A stretch of 64,000 nt of DNA from RGIG7213 sp045540335. GTDB lineage: Bacteria; Bacillota; Clostridia; Oscillospirales; CAG-272. Shown here in pieces: positions 33,075 through 40,438 of this stretch. The position numbers and the translations under genes are program-made. Below the pieces are notes generated by a model. That model had not been told where the DNA came from and did no database searches. It saw nothing but the letters and a program-made list of their open reading frames with translations. Positions within the stretch are counted from its first letter, which is position 1; each line of letters opens with the position of its first letter. The stretch is from assembly GCA_045540335.1 (NCBI GenBank), contig JAZQHC010000020.1:15381-79380 (forward strand), written 5' to 3'.

Positions 33075-34505
33075 TTAGTGCGTTGAGTGAATTCTGCGTT
33101 TTCTCGTAAGCACGAGCATAGTCAAGATCGAAACGATAAGCATAGTTACTATCGCAACAAGCGTTGTATCACCCGTAGGCGGTACATCTACGTCTGCATC
33201 GTACACGTTTTCGAAGTATGCAACGGGATCATCCGTCATCTGTCCGTCAACAGAAACAACAGCCTTCAATTCTCCGTTATCATCAAACGCCACGCTTACC
33301 GTAACATCATACACCTTATCACTGTACGTCACGTTCTGAACAGCCGTATTTACCTCGTACAGCTTATAAGTATGAACGCCGATATCATTTTCGGTGTAAA
33401 GCAGATCGAATACTGCATTACCGTTTTCGTCAGTCTTCAATTTAGTCTTTTCGCCCGAAACATCATTTTCAAGGACGAATTCAAAGCCCTCAGGACCGAT
33501 AGACGCCGTGCCGACATTCTTGACAGTCTTCTTTACGGTTATCGAAGAAGCTACAGAGTCCTCAACAGGCGGCAACGGAACAAACGAGTTGTTGAACTGA
33601 ACACTTACCGTGTGCGAGCCGTCCTGCTCTTTAACAGCCTGTGCGTTTTCCGAAGCGGTAACGGATGAAATTTCAAGCCTTCCGTCCATATCGCTGTCTG
33701 TAACTGCCATATTGAAATGGTTGACCGTCATATCGTATATAACGCCCTCGTCATGCCCTGCCTGCTCTGTCATACGGAACGCGTAAACACCGACAGAGTC
33801 AAAATGCAGCCCGGAAAGCGCATCCGAAAAATCAAATTTATTGAAGTCATCATTCAAAGGATCGTATTCAACTTCTCTTGTACCGAGTGATACCCATTGA
33901 TCGCCCGTATGATATTCAAGCAGAAATGTAAATTTGTCGCCTTCCTGCCACGGTCTGCCGCGCAGTATCTTTTCGCCCTTAAGCACCACATTTTTTTCAG
34001 CTTCAGCCGGAGAATATACATTTATATAATCTACAACAGATACGGCATTGGGCTGTATGATAACATTTTTTTCGTTCTGACCGTCCTTTACGAAAAATCC
34101 GGGAAACGTATCTTCTTCCGTAACTGTAACAGACGTTCCTGCAAATATACCGTTAAGCGTAAGCGAAGCGCCCGGCTTCACGGCAACGGAAATATTCCCC
34201 TCATCATCCGCGGTAAAGCGCTCGCCGTTTTCGGCGCTGAGTGTCTTACCCGCATAATCCGAGCCGAGATCGATGTTGAACAGGAATTTTATCGCATCGG
34301 GGATAGTATATCCCGCACCGAGAGGATGCTCGACTGTTTTATTAAGCGTAAGCTGTCCGAGCGGATACGGTGTCGGTCTGAATGTGTTTGTCAGCGGGCG
34401 CGTTTGAGTTATGACATACGATACAGTCGGAAATACCGCAACGGTAAATATCATCAGTGCAGATACGATCAAAGCAATGCGTTTTACAATGCCTGATTTT
34501 GACAT
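33075..34505 (-). CDS. Pilin-like wall protein with isopeptide-type domains and sortase motif
   Basis: 476 residues. N-terminal signal anchor (KRIALIVSALMIFTVAVFP); an Ig-like domain at about 45-160; a Spy0128/FctA-like domain at about 165-320 (LKGEKILRGRPWQEGDKFTF ... YAFRMTEQ ... GVIYDMTV); a second such domain at about 325-440 (SITVKKTVKNV ... GFEFVLEN ... YKLYEVN). It ends VPPTGDTTLVAIVTMLIV and RKRR, a sortase signal with VPPTG. Such domains usually form internal Lys-Asn isopeptide bonds. ATG start at 34505 with AAAGGAG upstream. Last gene of the fibre operon, so it may anchor the TasA-type fibre to the wall (inference). Confidence 0.82.
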   Translation of the reverse strand: MSKSGIVKRIALIVSALMIFTVAVFPTVSYVITQTRPLTNTFRPTPYPLGQLTLNKTVEHPLGAGYTIPDAIKFLFNIDLGSDYAGKTLSAENGERFTADDEGNISVAVKPGASLTLNGIFAGTSVTVTEEDTFPGFFVKDGQNEKNVIIQPNAVSVVDYINVYSPAEAEKNVVLKGEKILRGRPWQEGDKFTFLLEYHTGDQWVSLGTREVEYDPLNDDFNKFDFSDALSGLHFDSVGVYAFRMTEQAGHDEGVIYDMTVNHFNMAVTDSDMDGRLEISSVTASENAQAVKEQDGSHTVSVQFNNSFVPLPPVEDSVASSITVKKTVKNVGTASIGPEGFEFVLENDVSGEKTKLKTDENGNAVFDLLYTENDIGVHTYKLYEVNTAVQNVTYSDKVYDVTVSVAFDDNGELKAVVSVDGQMTDDPVAYFENVYDADVDVPPTGDTTLVAIVTMLIVSILTMLVLTRKRRIHSTH

Positions 34506-34664
34506 AACCCTGACACTCCTTTCATTTATGTCGTTGATCTTCATAAGAACAGTAATACGTCCGTAATAACTTGCGGACATATCACCGTTCCCTACCCTCA
34601 AAAAGAGGGTAGGAAATCGGATAGTGGTAAAATTAAATTCGAATAATCAAGAGTCAGCGCTTAA

Positions 34665-36008
34665 TTACTGAATGTCAAATGTAACTGTTTTACCGTTTTC
34701 GTTTGATGCTTCTGTAATATTTGCAATGTCAGAACCATCGCTTACAGAGCAGCCAACGAGTGTGATCGTAACGTCCTTGGATGCTTGATTTGCAGCGATC
34801 GTCATTTCGGGAGCAAATACAGTATTGTAGATAGTTGCATCGCCGTAGAACTTAAGAACACTGTTTTCGGGAACAAGCTCGCACTTGTTGAATATGCAGT
34901 TTTCGATAGTTACGGATACGCCGCCGCCGAATGAGCACCAGCCTGCAATTGTAGAATTTCTAATGATTACATCACCCTCACCAATGATGTTAAGAGCGTA
35001 TGTGGGGGAAGAGATAGAGCAGTTTTCAAATACGATCTCGCCTGTAGCGTAGCAATTGTAAACAACAGGACCGCGCTCGCAGGAAAGCTCGCAGTTTGTG
35101 ATAGTTGCCGTACCGCTGATGGGAAGAGCTTCAGCTTCTTCGTTTTCGATGGTTACGTTGTCGATAGCGATATCGTTAACTACGATATTCTTGCCGATAG
35201 CAGATGTGTCAAGAACTGTGTTGCCGTTACCGCGGATAGAAGTGCCGTCGCCGATAGTAGCGGGAAGCTTGTATGTGCCGTTAGCGAGAACTACCTCTGC
35301 GCCGTCTTCAGCTGCAGCTGCATCGAAAGCGTCCTGTGTCTTTACAAAAACTGCGCCATCGGAGAAGTGCTTGTCACCCCACTGATCCATGTAAGCGTCA
35401 TATGCTTCATAAACATCGTTGAAGCCTTTAGCCTGGATAGCGTAAGCGGAGCAGTAAACTGCAAAGTTGGAAAGATCAAAGGGGATCTCTGTAGCCTGAC
35501 CTGCTTCAACTATGTAGTACTTGCCGTCTTCGTTGTTGAAGTCAACTCTGGGGTCAACAGTAACAGAGTCAAGGGGAGTAAAATCGAAGCCTTCTCCTTC
35601 TTCGTCGTTTGCAGGGAGAACATCTTCGCAAAGAAGAGCAATGGAAATGTACTTGTCACCGTTTATTTCAACTTCTCTGTCCTGACCGAGAGGTTGCCAA
35701 GTCTTCCATGTTGCGCCGAGCTGAACATCAACATAGTTGTATATAGCTGCGGGAACTGCAACTGTTGCCCAAACATATGCATCTTCAGAGCCTACGTTTG
35801 TAATGATGCCGTACTTTTCAACTGCGACGCCGGGAACTGCGCTTGCGCCCTCCTTAGGAAAATAAGGCTCTTCAAAATCAATGTTAACGTTGCCAATTGT
35901 GAATACATTTGCCTCTGTTACCTTGTCCGTGAGGTAAGCGAGAGTTGTACCAACTGCAAGAGAAACAGCCATAACAACACTCAAAGCGATAATAAGCTTC
36001 TTTTTCAT
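34665..36008 (-). CDS. TasA-type fibre protein fused to a right-handed beta-helix-like domain
   Basis: 447 residues. The N-terminus (KKKLIIALSVVMAVSLAVGTT then LAYLTDKVTEANVFTIGNV) is the SipW-dependent signal peptide followed by the TasA/camelysin-type domain to about 205. From about 220, repeating hydrophobic-turn units (ANGTYKLPATI, IRGNGNTVLDTS, ITNCELSCERGPVVYNC, VIIRNSTIAGW, VTIENCIFNKC) look like coils of a parallel beta-helix. Start at the ATG after GAAAGG. In TasA systems the fibre protein polymerises in the biofilm matrix; a beta-helix extension is unusual and could bind polysaccharide (inference). Codon use is strongly biased, hinting at high expression. Confidence 0.8.
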   Translation of the reverse strand: MKKKLIIALSVVMAVSLAVGTTLAYLTDKVTEANVFTIGNVNIDFEEPYFPKEGASAVPGVAVEKYGIITNVGSEDAYVWATVAVPAAIYNYVDVQLGATWKTWQPLGQDREVEINGDKYISIALLCEDVLPANDEEGEGFDFTPLDSVTVDPRVDFNNEDGKYYIVEAGQATEIPFDLSNFAVYCSAYAIQAKGFNDVYEAYDAYMDQWGDKHFSDGAVFVKTQDAFDAAAAEDGAEVVLANGTYKLPATIGDGTSIRGNGNTVLDTSAIGKNIVVNDIAIDNVTIENEEAEALPISGTATITNCELSCERGPVVYNCYATGEIVFENCSISSPTYALNIIGEGDVIIRNSTIAGWCSFGGGVSVTIENCIFNKCELVPENSVLKFYGDATIYNTVFAPEMTIAANQASKDVTITLVGCSVSDGSDIANITEASNENGKTVTFDIQ

Positions 36009-36179
36009 TTTTTCAAAACCTTTCTTAAAAAATATTTTTTTACTGTGTGTCATTCGCCGTGCATTCGTCGCTGCACGTAATGCCTTCGGCGATAGTTCAC
36101 ATAATAAACTTAAGTTAAATGCTCCGCAGATCAGATATCAACGCGGAGTGCCGATCTTATTTCAGATCGAAGCGCGTTC

Positions 36180-36827
36180 TTACGCGCCTGTGCCGTCGTC
36201 AGACGGCGTTTTCTGACCTGCAATCAGAGTCCACGCATCAGCAGCGGAATCAATTGCATCAAGATCAGCATCTGCCTGTACTGCATACGCAGTTACAGTA
36301 AGCGTAGGATAATTCTGTTCACCCTCTGCGTCAAGCGCATTGAGCTGCTCCTTTGTCACATCGCCGTTCACGAGCACCTGATTATCCTTGAGAACGAAAT
36401 ACTCTGTATCAGCGTCTTCATTCTTTGCGTACTCTCTGTAATATACGCCTTCTTCAAGCTCTGTCCAGCCTTCAGCGATCTCATATGTCATAAAATCGTC
36501 AAAGTTATCAGATTTTTCAAGCTTTACGAATACCCAGCAATCCTCGCTGCCCTTTACAACAGTGACCTTAGGATCCTTGAAAATACTGTTGCCGGGAAGC
36601 ATATTGTAGGAGTTTGTGTTGGGGTCTCCATCATCGTCATCAGTATCTGTTTCATCGAGCTTGATATTGATATCCCCGTATGTAAAGGTATTTACAACAG
36701 GAGGAGTTTCAGCTATCAACCAAGCAACAGTACCCCCCATAACGCCGCAGAGAACAAGCGCACAGGCAATAACCGTGATCATGGACTTAGTGCCGAATCT
36801 TCTTGTGGATGTTTTCTTTTGTTTCAT
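36180..36827 (-). CDS. TasA-family protein with SipW-dependent signal peptide
   Basis: 215 residues. A long n-region (MKQKKTSTRRFGTKS), a hydrophobic core, then VAWLIAETPPVVNTFTYGDI, the SipW-type cleavage region and first TasA strand. The rest is a beta-rich, Asp/Glu-rich domain with NMLPGNSIFKDPKVTVVKGS and ending GTGA. Likely a secreted fibre subunit or fibre accessory. It follows the 221-residue homologue by 62 nt and is separated from the next gene by 171 nt. Confidence 0.85.
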   Translation of the reverse strand: MKQKKTSTRRFGTKSMITVIACALVLCGVMGGTVAWLIAETPPVVNTFTYGDINIKLDETDTDDDDGDPNTNSYNMLPGNSIFKDPKVTVVKGSEDCWVFVKLEKSDNFDDFMTYEIAEGWTELEEGVYYREYAKNEDADTEYFVLKDNQVLVNGDVTKEQLNALDAEGEQNYPTLTVTAYAVQADADLDAIDSAADAWTLIAGQKTPSDDGTGA

Positions 36828-36889
36828 GATATTTCCTCCTTTCTTTGTAAATTTTATTTCAACGCATAAATGCGGTGAATTATTTGTTA

Positions 36890-37555
36890 TTAGCTCGCCT
36901 GAGCATCAAATGCCGCCCATGCGCCGTCCTCGTCGTTTTCAAACGTAGCGGACTGTATTGCGTGGCCGTACACAACTATCTTGAACCCGTTTTCGTACAG
37001 GGACGCCAGCTCTTCGCCATTAAGCGTTCCGGGAATTATAAGCGTATCAAACAAAGCCGGAAGGACCTCATCCGATGCATTGCCCTCTGCATCATATCCG
37101 TCAACAGTCTGATAATAGCGGTATTCCAGCGATACTGTGTTTTCCTCATCATTTTCCTCAGCGCCGTGATACAGCCATACGCTTTCATCCCAGCCGCCGA
37201 AAAGGTCGGCGTATCCGTCAAGACCGTTCTTGCCATCGGCTATTATAGCCTTGACCGCACTGTTGTTATGAACGGTAAGTATCATTCTTACATAGGCTTC
37301 CTCGCTGCTTGACTTTACTGTAACTGTGGGATCCTTTTCGTATGTCTTGCCGGGAATGATGTGGTAGTTGTTACCGCTTTGGTCACCGTCTCCGTCAGCA
37401 TCCGTTTCCTGCAGGGATATATCAACATTGCCGACTGTAAAGGTGTTTACGACAGTTTCCTTATCGGTAAGATAAGCAAGGGTAGCAAGCACCGTTGCAG
37501 CGGCAACGGTCAATGCGCAAAGTATAAGTATTACCGACTTAACCTTAGTATTCAT
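36890..37555 (-). CDS. TasA-family protein with SipW-dependent signal peptide
   Basis: 221 residues. VILILCALTVAAATVLATLA then YLTDKETVVNTFTVGNVDIS, the consensus SipW signal and TasA strand, with HIIPGKTYEKDPTVTVKSSS and VYGHAIQSATFE further on. This is the first fibre-like subunit after the signal peptidase (46-nt gap). Conserved features shared with the 215-residue protein suggest tandem duplication followed by divergence. Confidence 0.88.
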   Translation of the reverse strand: MNTKVKSVILILCALTVAAATVLATLAYLTDKETVVNTFTVGNVDISLQETDADGDGDQSGNNYHIIPGKTYEKDPTVTVKSSSEEAYVRMILTVHNNSAVKAIIADGKNGLDGYADLFGGWDESVWLYHGAEENDEENTVSLEYRYYQTVDGYDAEGNASDEVLPALFDTLIIPGTLNGEELASLYENGFKIVVYGHAIQSATFENDEDGAWAAFDAQAS

Positions 37556-37601
37556 AATCTCTCTCCTTGGTGTGTCTATATATAAATGTATTTAATTGAC
37601 A

Positions 37602-38201
37602 TTATTCGCTCTTTTTGTCGTCCGTGTCGGGATCACATTCATCGTGCAGCTCAGCCGACGCGTCCTTTTTTCGTTTTTTCTTTTTACAGTCATCAGAGGT
37701 AAAAAAATCAATGACAGTAACGATAAGCGCCGCCGCCGCGCCTGCGGCTATTGCATAATAGCAACCGGGCGGAGACTGGACATACGTAGCAAGATATCCC
37801 ATCTTCGGAATGACGAAAACAGGCGTACCGATCACCTTTTCGGGACTTAACGGCTCATCGCCGTCCGCTATATCATTAGCGTCTCCTTTGGTTATAAAGC
37901 CGAGCAGCTCGCCCGTATCCTCGTCCCTTACGACCTGTATTATCCTGTGCGTAGCCGTAGTATTGCCGACAAGGTTAAAGGTAATAACATCCTGCTCCTT
38001 AAGGGTGTACGGGTCAACATGCTTGACATATATCAACGAGCCCGTCGGATACTCAGGCTCCATAGAACCCGAAAGAACAGTATATATCTGTATATTGAAA
38101 ACTCTTACGCCCGCAAGCATCATCGCTAAAACGACTGCAAGAGCAACGATAACGTATGTAATGATCTTGAGCGGTATCTTAATGTATGGTCTCAATGACA
38201 T
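37602..38201 (-). CDS. sipW: Signal peptidase I of the SipW (ER-like) type
   Basis: 199 residues. One N-terminal membrane helix, then IYTVLSGSMEPEYPTGS with the catalytic Ser, and TTATHRIIQV where His takes the place of the usual Lys, which marks the SipW/archaeal type. FITKGDANDIADG follows, then a second membrane helix at about 145-165 and a charged C-terminal tail. It cleaves TasA-type preproteins at the membrane. First gene of a five-gene operon whose next three products carry the matching signal peptides. Confidence 0.92.
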   Translation of the reverse strand: MSLRPYIKIPLKIITYVIVALAVVLAMMLAGVRVFNIQIYTVLSGSMEPEYPTGSLIYVKHVDPYTLKEQDVITFNLVGNTTATHRIIQVVRDEDTGELLGFITKGDANDIADGDEPLSPEKVIGTPVFVIPKMGYLATYVQSPPGCYYAIAAGAAAALIVTVIDFFTSDDCKKKKRKKDASAELHDECDPDTDDKKSE

Positions 38202-38430
38202 TCCTTTTCCGAATGCGATGTAAAAAAGGCACTCAATTTCTCATATTAAAATTACACAAATTCATTTTACTTTTTTTATGTAAAAAGTCAAGTCATAAAT
38301 AAATGTTTTAACCTTTCGTTCACATAATATATAATTTTTCACGTTTAAAAATGATGGTTTTGCAGGTAATTAACATCGGGTCTTGCAAAAATTCCTTTTT
38401 TTGCGACAGCTTGCTCTTTTCATCGAAAAA
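38202..38430. other. AT-rich intergenic stretch upstream of sipW
   Basis: No gene seen. It should carry the sipW promoter on the minus strand; several AT-rich -10-like boxes exist but none with a convincing -35. Confidence 0.4.
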
Positions 38431-38545
38431 ATGGGGCCGGCTCATTAAGCGGTAGGAATTAGAAAAGAAAAAAGATACTCTTTACTTTCAAAAAAGTATT
38501 GAGTATCTTTTTTATTCTTTTCTATATTTTAATGAGCCTGCCCCT
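38431..38545. repeat. 115-nt long imperfect palindrome (MITE-like or structured RNA)
   Basis: The ends GGGGCCGGCTCATTAA and TTAATGAGCCTGCCCC are inverted repeats differing at one position. Moving inward, GAAAAG / CTTTTC and AAAAAAGATACTC / GAGTATCTTTTTT also pair, leaving a roughly 20-nt loop. The whole segment can therefore fold into a single long hairpin. The inner stem followed by T-rich sequence could also act as a terminator. No flanking target-site duplication was identified. Confidence 0.65.
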
Positions 38546-38685
38546 CAAAATTTGCGTCGCAGAAAGCAAAGAAAAGGGATTTTCAAAAGGATTGAGAAAA
38601 AGCAATGGAAAATCCAATAAAAAGCGAAAAAATAAGGCAAACACGTGGTCAACTAAAAACATCCGATTTCGTGAAAAATATATAG
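38546..38685. other. Non-coding stretch with local stems between palindrome and terminator
   Basis: No convincing gene. A stem GGATTTTC / GAAAATCC and a short CACG / CGTG pair precede a strong terminator at 38686. The segment could be part of a non-coding RNA running on the plus strand from near 38431, but no known RNA family is recognised. Confidence 0.3.
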
Positions 38686-38733
38686 AAAAACAGCCGAAAA
38701 CAAGTAAAAATAGCTTGTTTTCGGCTGTTTTTT
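38686..38733. terminator. Strong 19-bp terminator hairpin
   Basis: Perfect stem AAAAACAGCCGAAAACAAG / CTTGTTTTCGGCTGTTTTT with a 9-nt loop and T-runs. On the minus strand it terminates the four-helix/pyrophosphatase-like transcript about 65 nt after its stop; on the plus strand it would end a possible RNA from 38.4 kb. Confidence 0.9.
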
Positions 38734-38797
38734 GCGAAAGAGTAACCAAACGGAGCAGAATCGAGGTAAGAGTAAACAAAAGTACACCAAGCTAAAG

Positions 38798-39130
38798 TTA
38801 TTTATATAGTAAGGAGATTTTCGACTTAAAATACTGTTCTTGGAAATGTGTTAATTCTACAATCTCTTCCCGCGTGAAAGTTATACCATCAGGTGCAACT
38901 ACCCATTTATGTTCTATATCATTCTCACGATTGATAATAGCTATTATTCTTCCGGTGAACTCAGAAACAGGTTCATTTACCCCTAAAACATAAGCATCCT
39001 CTTCTTCACCGTCTGCAGCCATTGTCCCTTTAATATAGCCATAGTTTACAGGATAATATATGTCCGGATGCTCAGGATGATAACTACCCAGAGGTCTGTC
39101 GACGGTTACGGTAACAACCGGTCCAATCAT
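38798..39130 (-). CDS. Inorganic pyrophosphatase-like protein
   Basis: 110 residues: MIGPVVTVTVDRPLGSYHPE, IYYPVNYGYIKGTMAADGEE and DAYVLGVNEPVSEFTGRIIA match the short clostridial pyrophosphatase-annotated family, in which the YPxNYGYI and DGEExDAYxLG elements equal the family I metal-binding core. It is shorter than classical enzymes (about 170 aa). Start is ATG 39130 with AAAGGAG 8 nt upstream, lying inside the 3' end of the four-helix gene: the two overlap by ATGA and are probably translationally coupled. Confidence 0.85.
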   Translation of the reverse strand: MIGPVVTVTVDRPLGSYHPEHPDIYYPVNYGYIKGTMAADGEEEDAYVLGVNEPVSEFTGRIIAIINRENDIEHKWVVAPDGITFTREEIVELTHFQEQYFKSKISLLYK

Positions 39131-39480
39131 TTTGAATTCTCCTTTGCGGTTCGGCAGGATGCGATCAGCATTACACGCAAGGAGGTGCATTTTGCCGAAA
39201 GTGTTTTATATGTTTGGTCGTCAATGTATTTTGTTCGATACAAGAGTTCAAGCCAATAACCTGTTTCACTAGCTTCTTTCAAGGCAATTTCAAGTTTGGA
39301 AACAAAGTCCTTCTTTCCTTGCGCATATTGTGCCTCGTGGATGTTGGCGCCAATACTTGTGCCGCTTCTGCCGATTTGGTTGGAAATAATGGATTCGTGG
39401 TTAGATTTCAAGTGCTTTACCAAGTTAATAATATCTACAGAGAACTCCATTGATAGTTCCACAAGCTTATTTTCTTTCAC
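39127..39480 (-). CDS. Four-helix-bundle protein (23S-rRNA-IVS / Avd-like family)
   Basis: 117 residues from GTG 39480, preceded by AAAGGAGG at 7 nt. Landmarks are LVELSMEFSVDIINLVKHLK, SNQIGRSGTSIGANIHEAQY, AQGKKDFVSKLEIALKEASE and TGYWLELL. This family is encoded in 23S rRNA intervening sequences, and as Avd in diversity-generating retroelements; it forms basic ring- or bundle-shaped oligomers that bind nucleic acid. A hairpin array abuts its promoter upstream. A decayed homologue with its own array is at 32.5 kb. Its 3' end overlaps the pyrophosphatase-like start. Confidence 0.9.
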   Translation of the reverse strand: MKENKLVELSMEFSVDIINLVKHLKSNHESIISNQIGRSGTSIGANIHEAQYAQGKKDFVSKLEIALKEASETGYWLELLYRTKYIDDQTYKTLSAKCTSLRVMLIASCRTAKENSK

Positions 39481-39502
39481 GCAATCGCCTCCTTTGAAAT
39501 TG

Positions 39503-39531
39503 ATTATATCACAAATTTTCGGATGTTTCAA
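39503..39531 (-). promoter_or_regulatory. Promoter of the four-helix-bundle gene
   Basis: Minus strand TTGAAA, 17 nt, TATAAT. The outer edge of the -35 box shares its last base with the first linker of hairpin array C, so the array occupies the region just upstream of RNA polymerase binding. Confidence 0.8.
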
Positions 39532-39698
39532 TGATGCATCGCCTTGCGGCGATATGATGCATTTGCTTCGCAAATATGATGTTGCTCTCGTTGGTCGCAA
39601 TGATGCGATGTTTGCCCAATGTGCCGTCAGGCACGCATCATTAGGCAAAGCCGTCATCATTGGCGTAGCCAACATCATTTGCCGCAGGCAAACATCAT
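39531..39698. repeat. Hairpin array C: stem-loops with ATGATG then CATCAT linkers
   Basis: Perfect stem-loops: ATCGCC-TTGC-GGCGAT (39538), ATTTGC-TTC-GCAAAT (39561), a longer TTGC...GCAA (39582), GTGCC-GTCA-GGCAC (39621) nested within TTTGCC...GGCAAA, TTGGC-GTA-GCCAA (39660) and TTTGCC-GCA-GGCAAA (39678). Linkers are ATGATGC in the left half (39531, 39554, 39576) and CATCAT in the right half (39636, 39655, 39673, 39693), so the array is symmetrical about its centre. It fills the space between the tRNA-Pro terminator and the four-helix promoter. Confidence 0.88.
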
Positions 39699-39700
39699 TC

Positions 39701-39740
39701 AAAAAACGCACCTTTGTCGGAAGACAAAAGTGCGTTTTTT
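39701..39740 (-). terminator. Terminator of tRNA-Pro
   Basis: Stem AAAAAACGCAC-cTTTGTC / GACAAAa-GTGCGTTTTTT, nearly 18 bp with a GGAA loop, starting 2 nt after the tRNA CCA end. Confidence 0.9.
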
Positions 39741-39742
39741 GT

Positions 39743-39819
39743 TGGTCGGAGTGACGGGATTCGAACACGCGACCTCTTGGTCCCGAACCAAGCGCTCTAC
39801 CAAACTGAGCCACACCCCG
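39743..39819 (-). tRNA. tRNA-Pro (anticodon CGG), CCA encoded
   Basis: Minus strand: acceptor CGGGGTG pairs with CACTCCG, D-arm GCTC/GAGC, anticodon arm CTTGG-TTCGGGA-CCAAG giving anticodon CGG, T-loop GTTCGAATC, discriminator A and encoded CCA. 77 nt in all. Its likely promoter is about 500 nt upstream (40315-40343), with tandem duplications between. Confidence 0.95.
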
Positions 39820-40279
39820 ATATTCTATTTTAAAGCATATATGTCAAATTTTCTATACTACCGATTCGCGAGCGCTTCGCGCTTTCCTGTTGCAACCAAG
39901 GCTCTGCCTTCGTTCGCAAACTCACTCGCCGGTCGCCGGGTTGCTGCCACTCAAAACATCTCGCTTTATCCGCCACAGGCGGCGCAAGGTGTTTTTCCCC
40001 AAACTGAGCACACCCCGATATTCTATTTTAAAGCATATATGTCAAATTTTCTATACTACCGATTCGCGAGCGCTTCGCGCTTTCCTGTTGCAACCAAGGC
40101 TCTGCCTTCGTTCGCAAACTCACTCGCCGGTCGCCGGGTTGCTGACACTCAAAACATCTCGCTTTATCCGCCACAGGCGGCGCAAGGTGTTTTTCCCCAA
40201 ACTGAGCACACCCCGATATTCTATTTTAAAGCATATATGTCAAATTCTATACTACCGATTCGCGAGCGCTTCGCGCTTT
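39801..40279. repeat. Tandem 198-bp duplication carrying the 5' end of tRNA-Pro
   Basis: Units start at 39801, 40000 and 40198 (spacing 199 and 198 bp); the third is cut short at about 40279. Each begins, on the plus strand, with CAAACTGAGC and ACACCCCGA, the first 20 or so bases of tRNA-Pro; the two extra copies lack one C of GCC in the D-arm. The units are almost identical otherwise (one substitution in GCTGCCACTC, a TT deletion in the third). Inside each unit are inverted repeats (GCAACC/GGTTGC, CCGCC/GGCGG). The extra tRNA 5' ends lie within the precursor transcript. Confidence 0.9.
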
Positions 40280-40314
40280 ATCTCAAAGCAACAACGCAAA
40301 ACATCGTAACGTAG

Positions 40315-40343
40315 ATTTTATCACATTAGTTTTTGTTTGTCAA
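40315..40343 (-). promoter_or_regulatory. Promoter of the tRNA-Pro transcript
   Basis: Minus strand TTGACA, 17 nt, TAAAAT: close to consensus. It would drive a precursor of about 490 nt before the mature tRNA 5' end because of the tandem duplications. Confidence 0.75.
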
Positions 40344-40395
40344 TATGAATTTAAAATTATTTACAAACATTTTATCAAAGTGATATATCACAAGC

Positions 40396-40435
40396 AAAAA
40401 AATGAAAGTTTTAATAAATAAAACTTTCATTTTTT
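40396..40435. terminator. Bidirectional terminator after spoIIE
   Basis: Stem AAAAAATGAAAGTTTTA / TAAAACTTTCATTTTTT around a short loop; its A-run serves as the T-run for spoIIE on the minus strand. Confidence 0.88.
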
Positions 40436-40438
40436 AAG

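Noticed and set aside
38522..38779. Hydrophobic minus-strand frame between the palindrome and the pyrophosphatase-like gene
   Set aside because: It reads through the 19-bp terminator hairpin, lacks a ribosome binding site and has a low-complexity Phe/Leu composition typical of AT-rich non-coding DNA.
18734..39698. Hairpin arrays as CRISPR arrays
   Set aside because: The constant element is only 6-7 nt, the variable parts are palindromes rather than 30-nt unique spacers, and no cas genes are present.
39481..39813. Upstream extension of the four-helix protein to a 228-codon frame
   Set aside because: The extension translates the tRNA, its terminator and the hairpin array; a GTG with AAAGGAGG at 39480 and a promoter at 39503 define the true start.
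39619..40314. A 231-codon plus-strand frame over the tRNA and tandem repeats
   Set aside because: It crosses the tRNA-Pro gene, its terminator and the duplicated non-coding units; the repeated protein sequence merely mirrors the DNA repeat.
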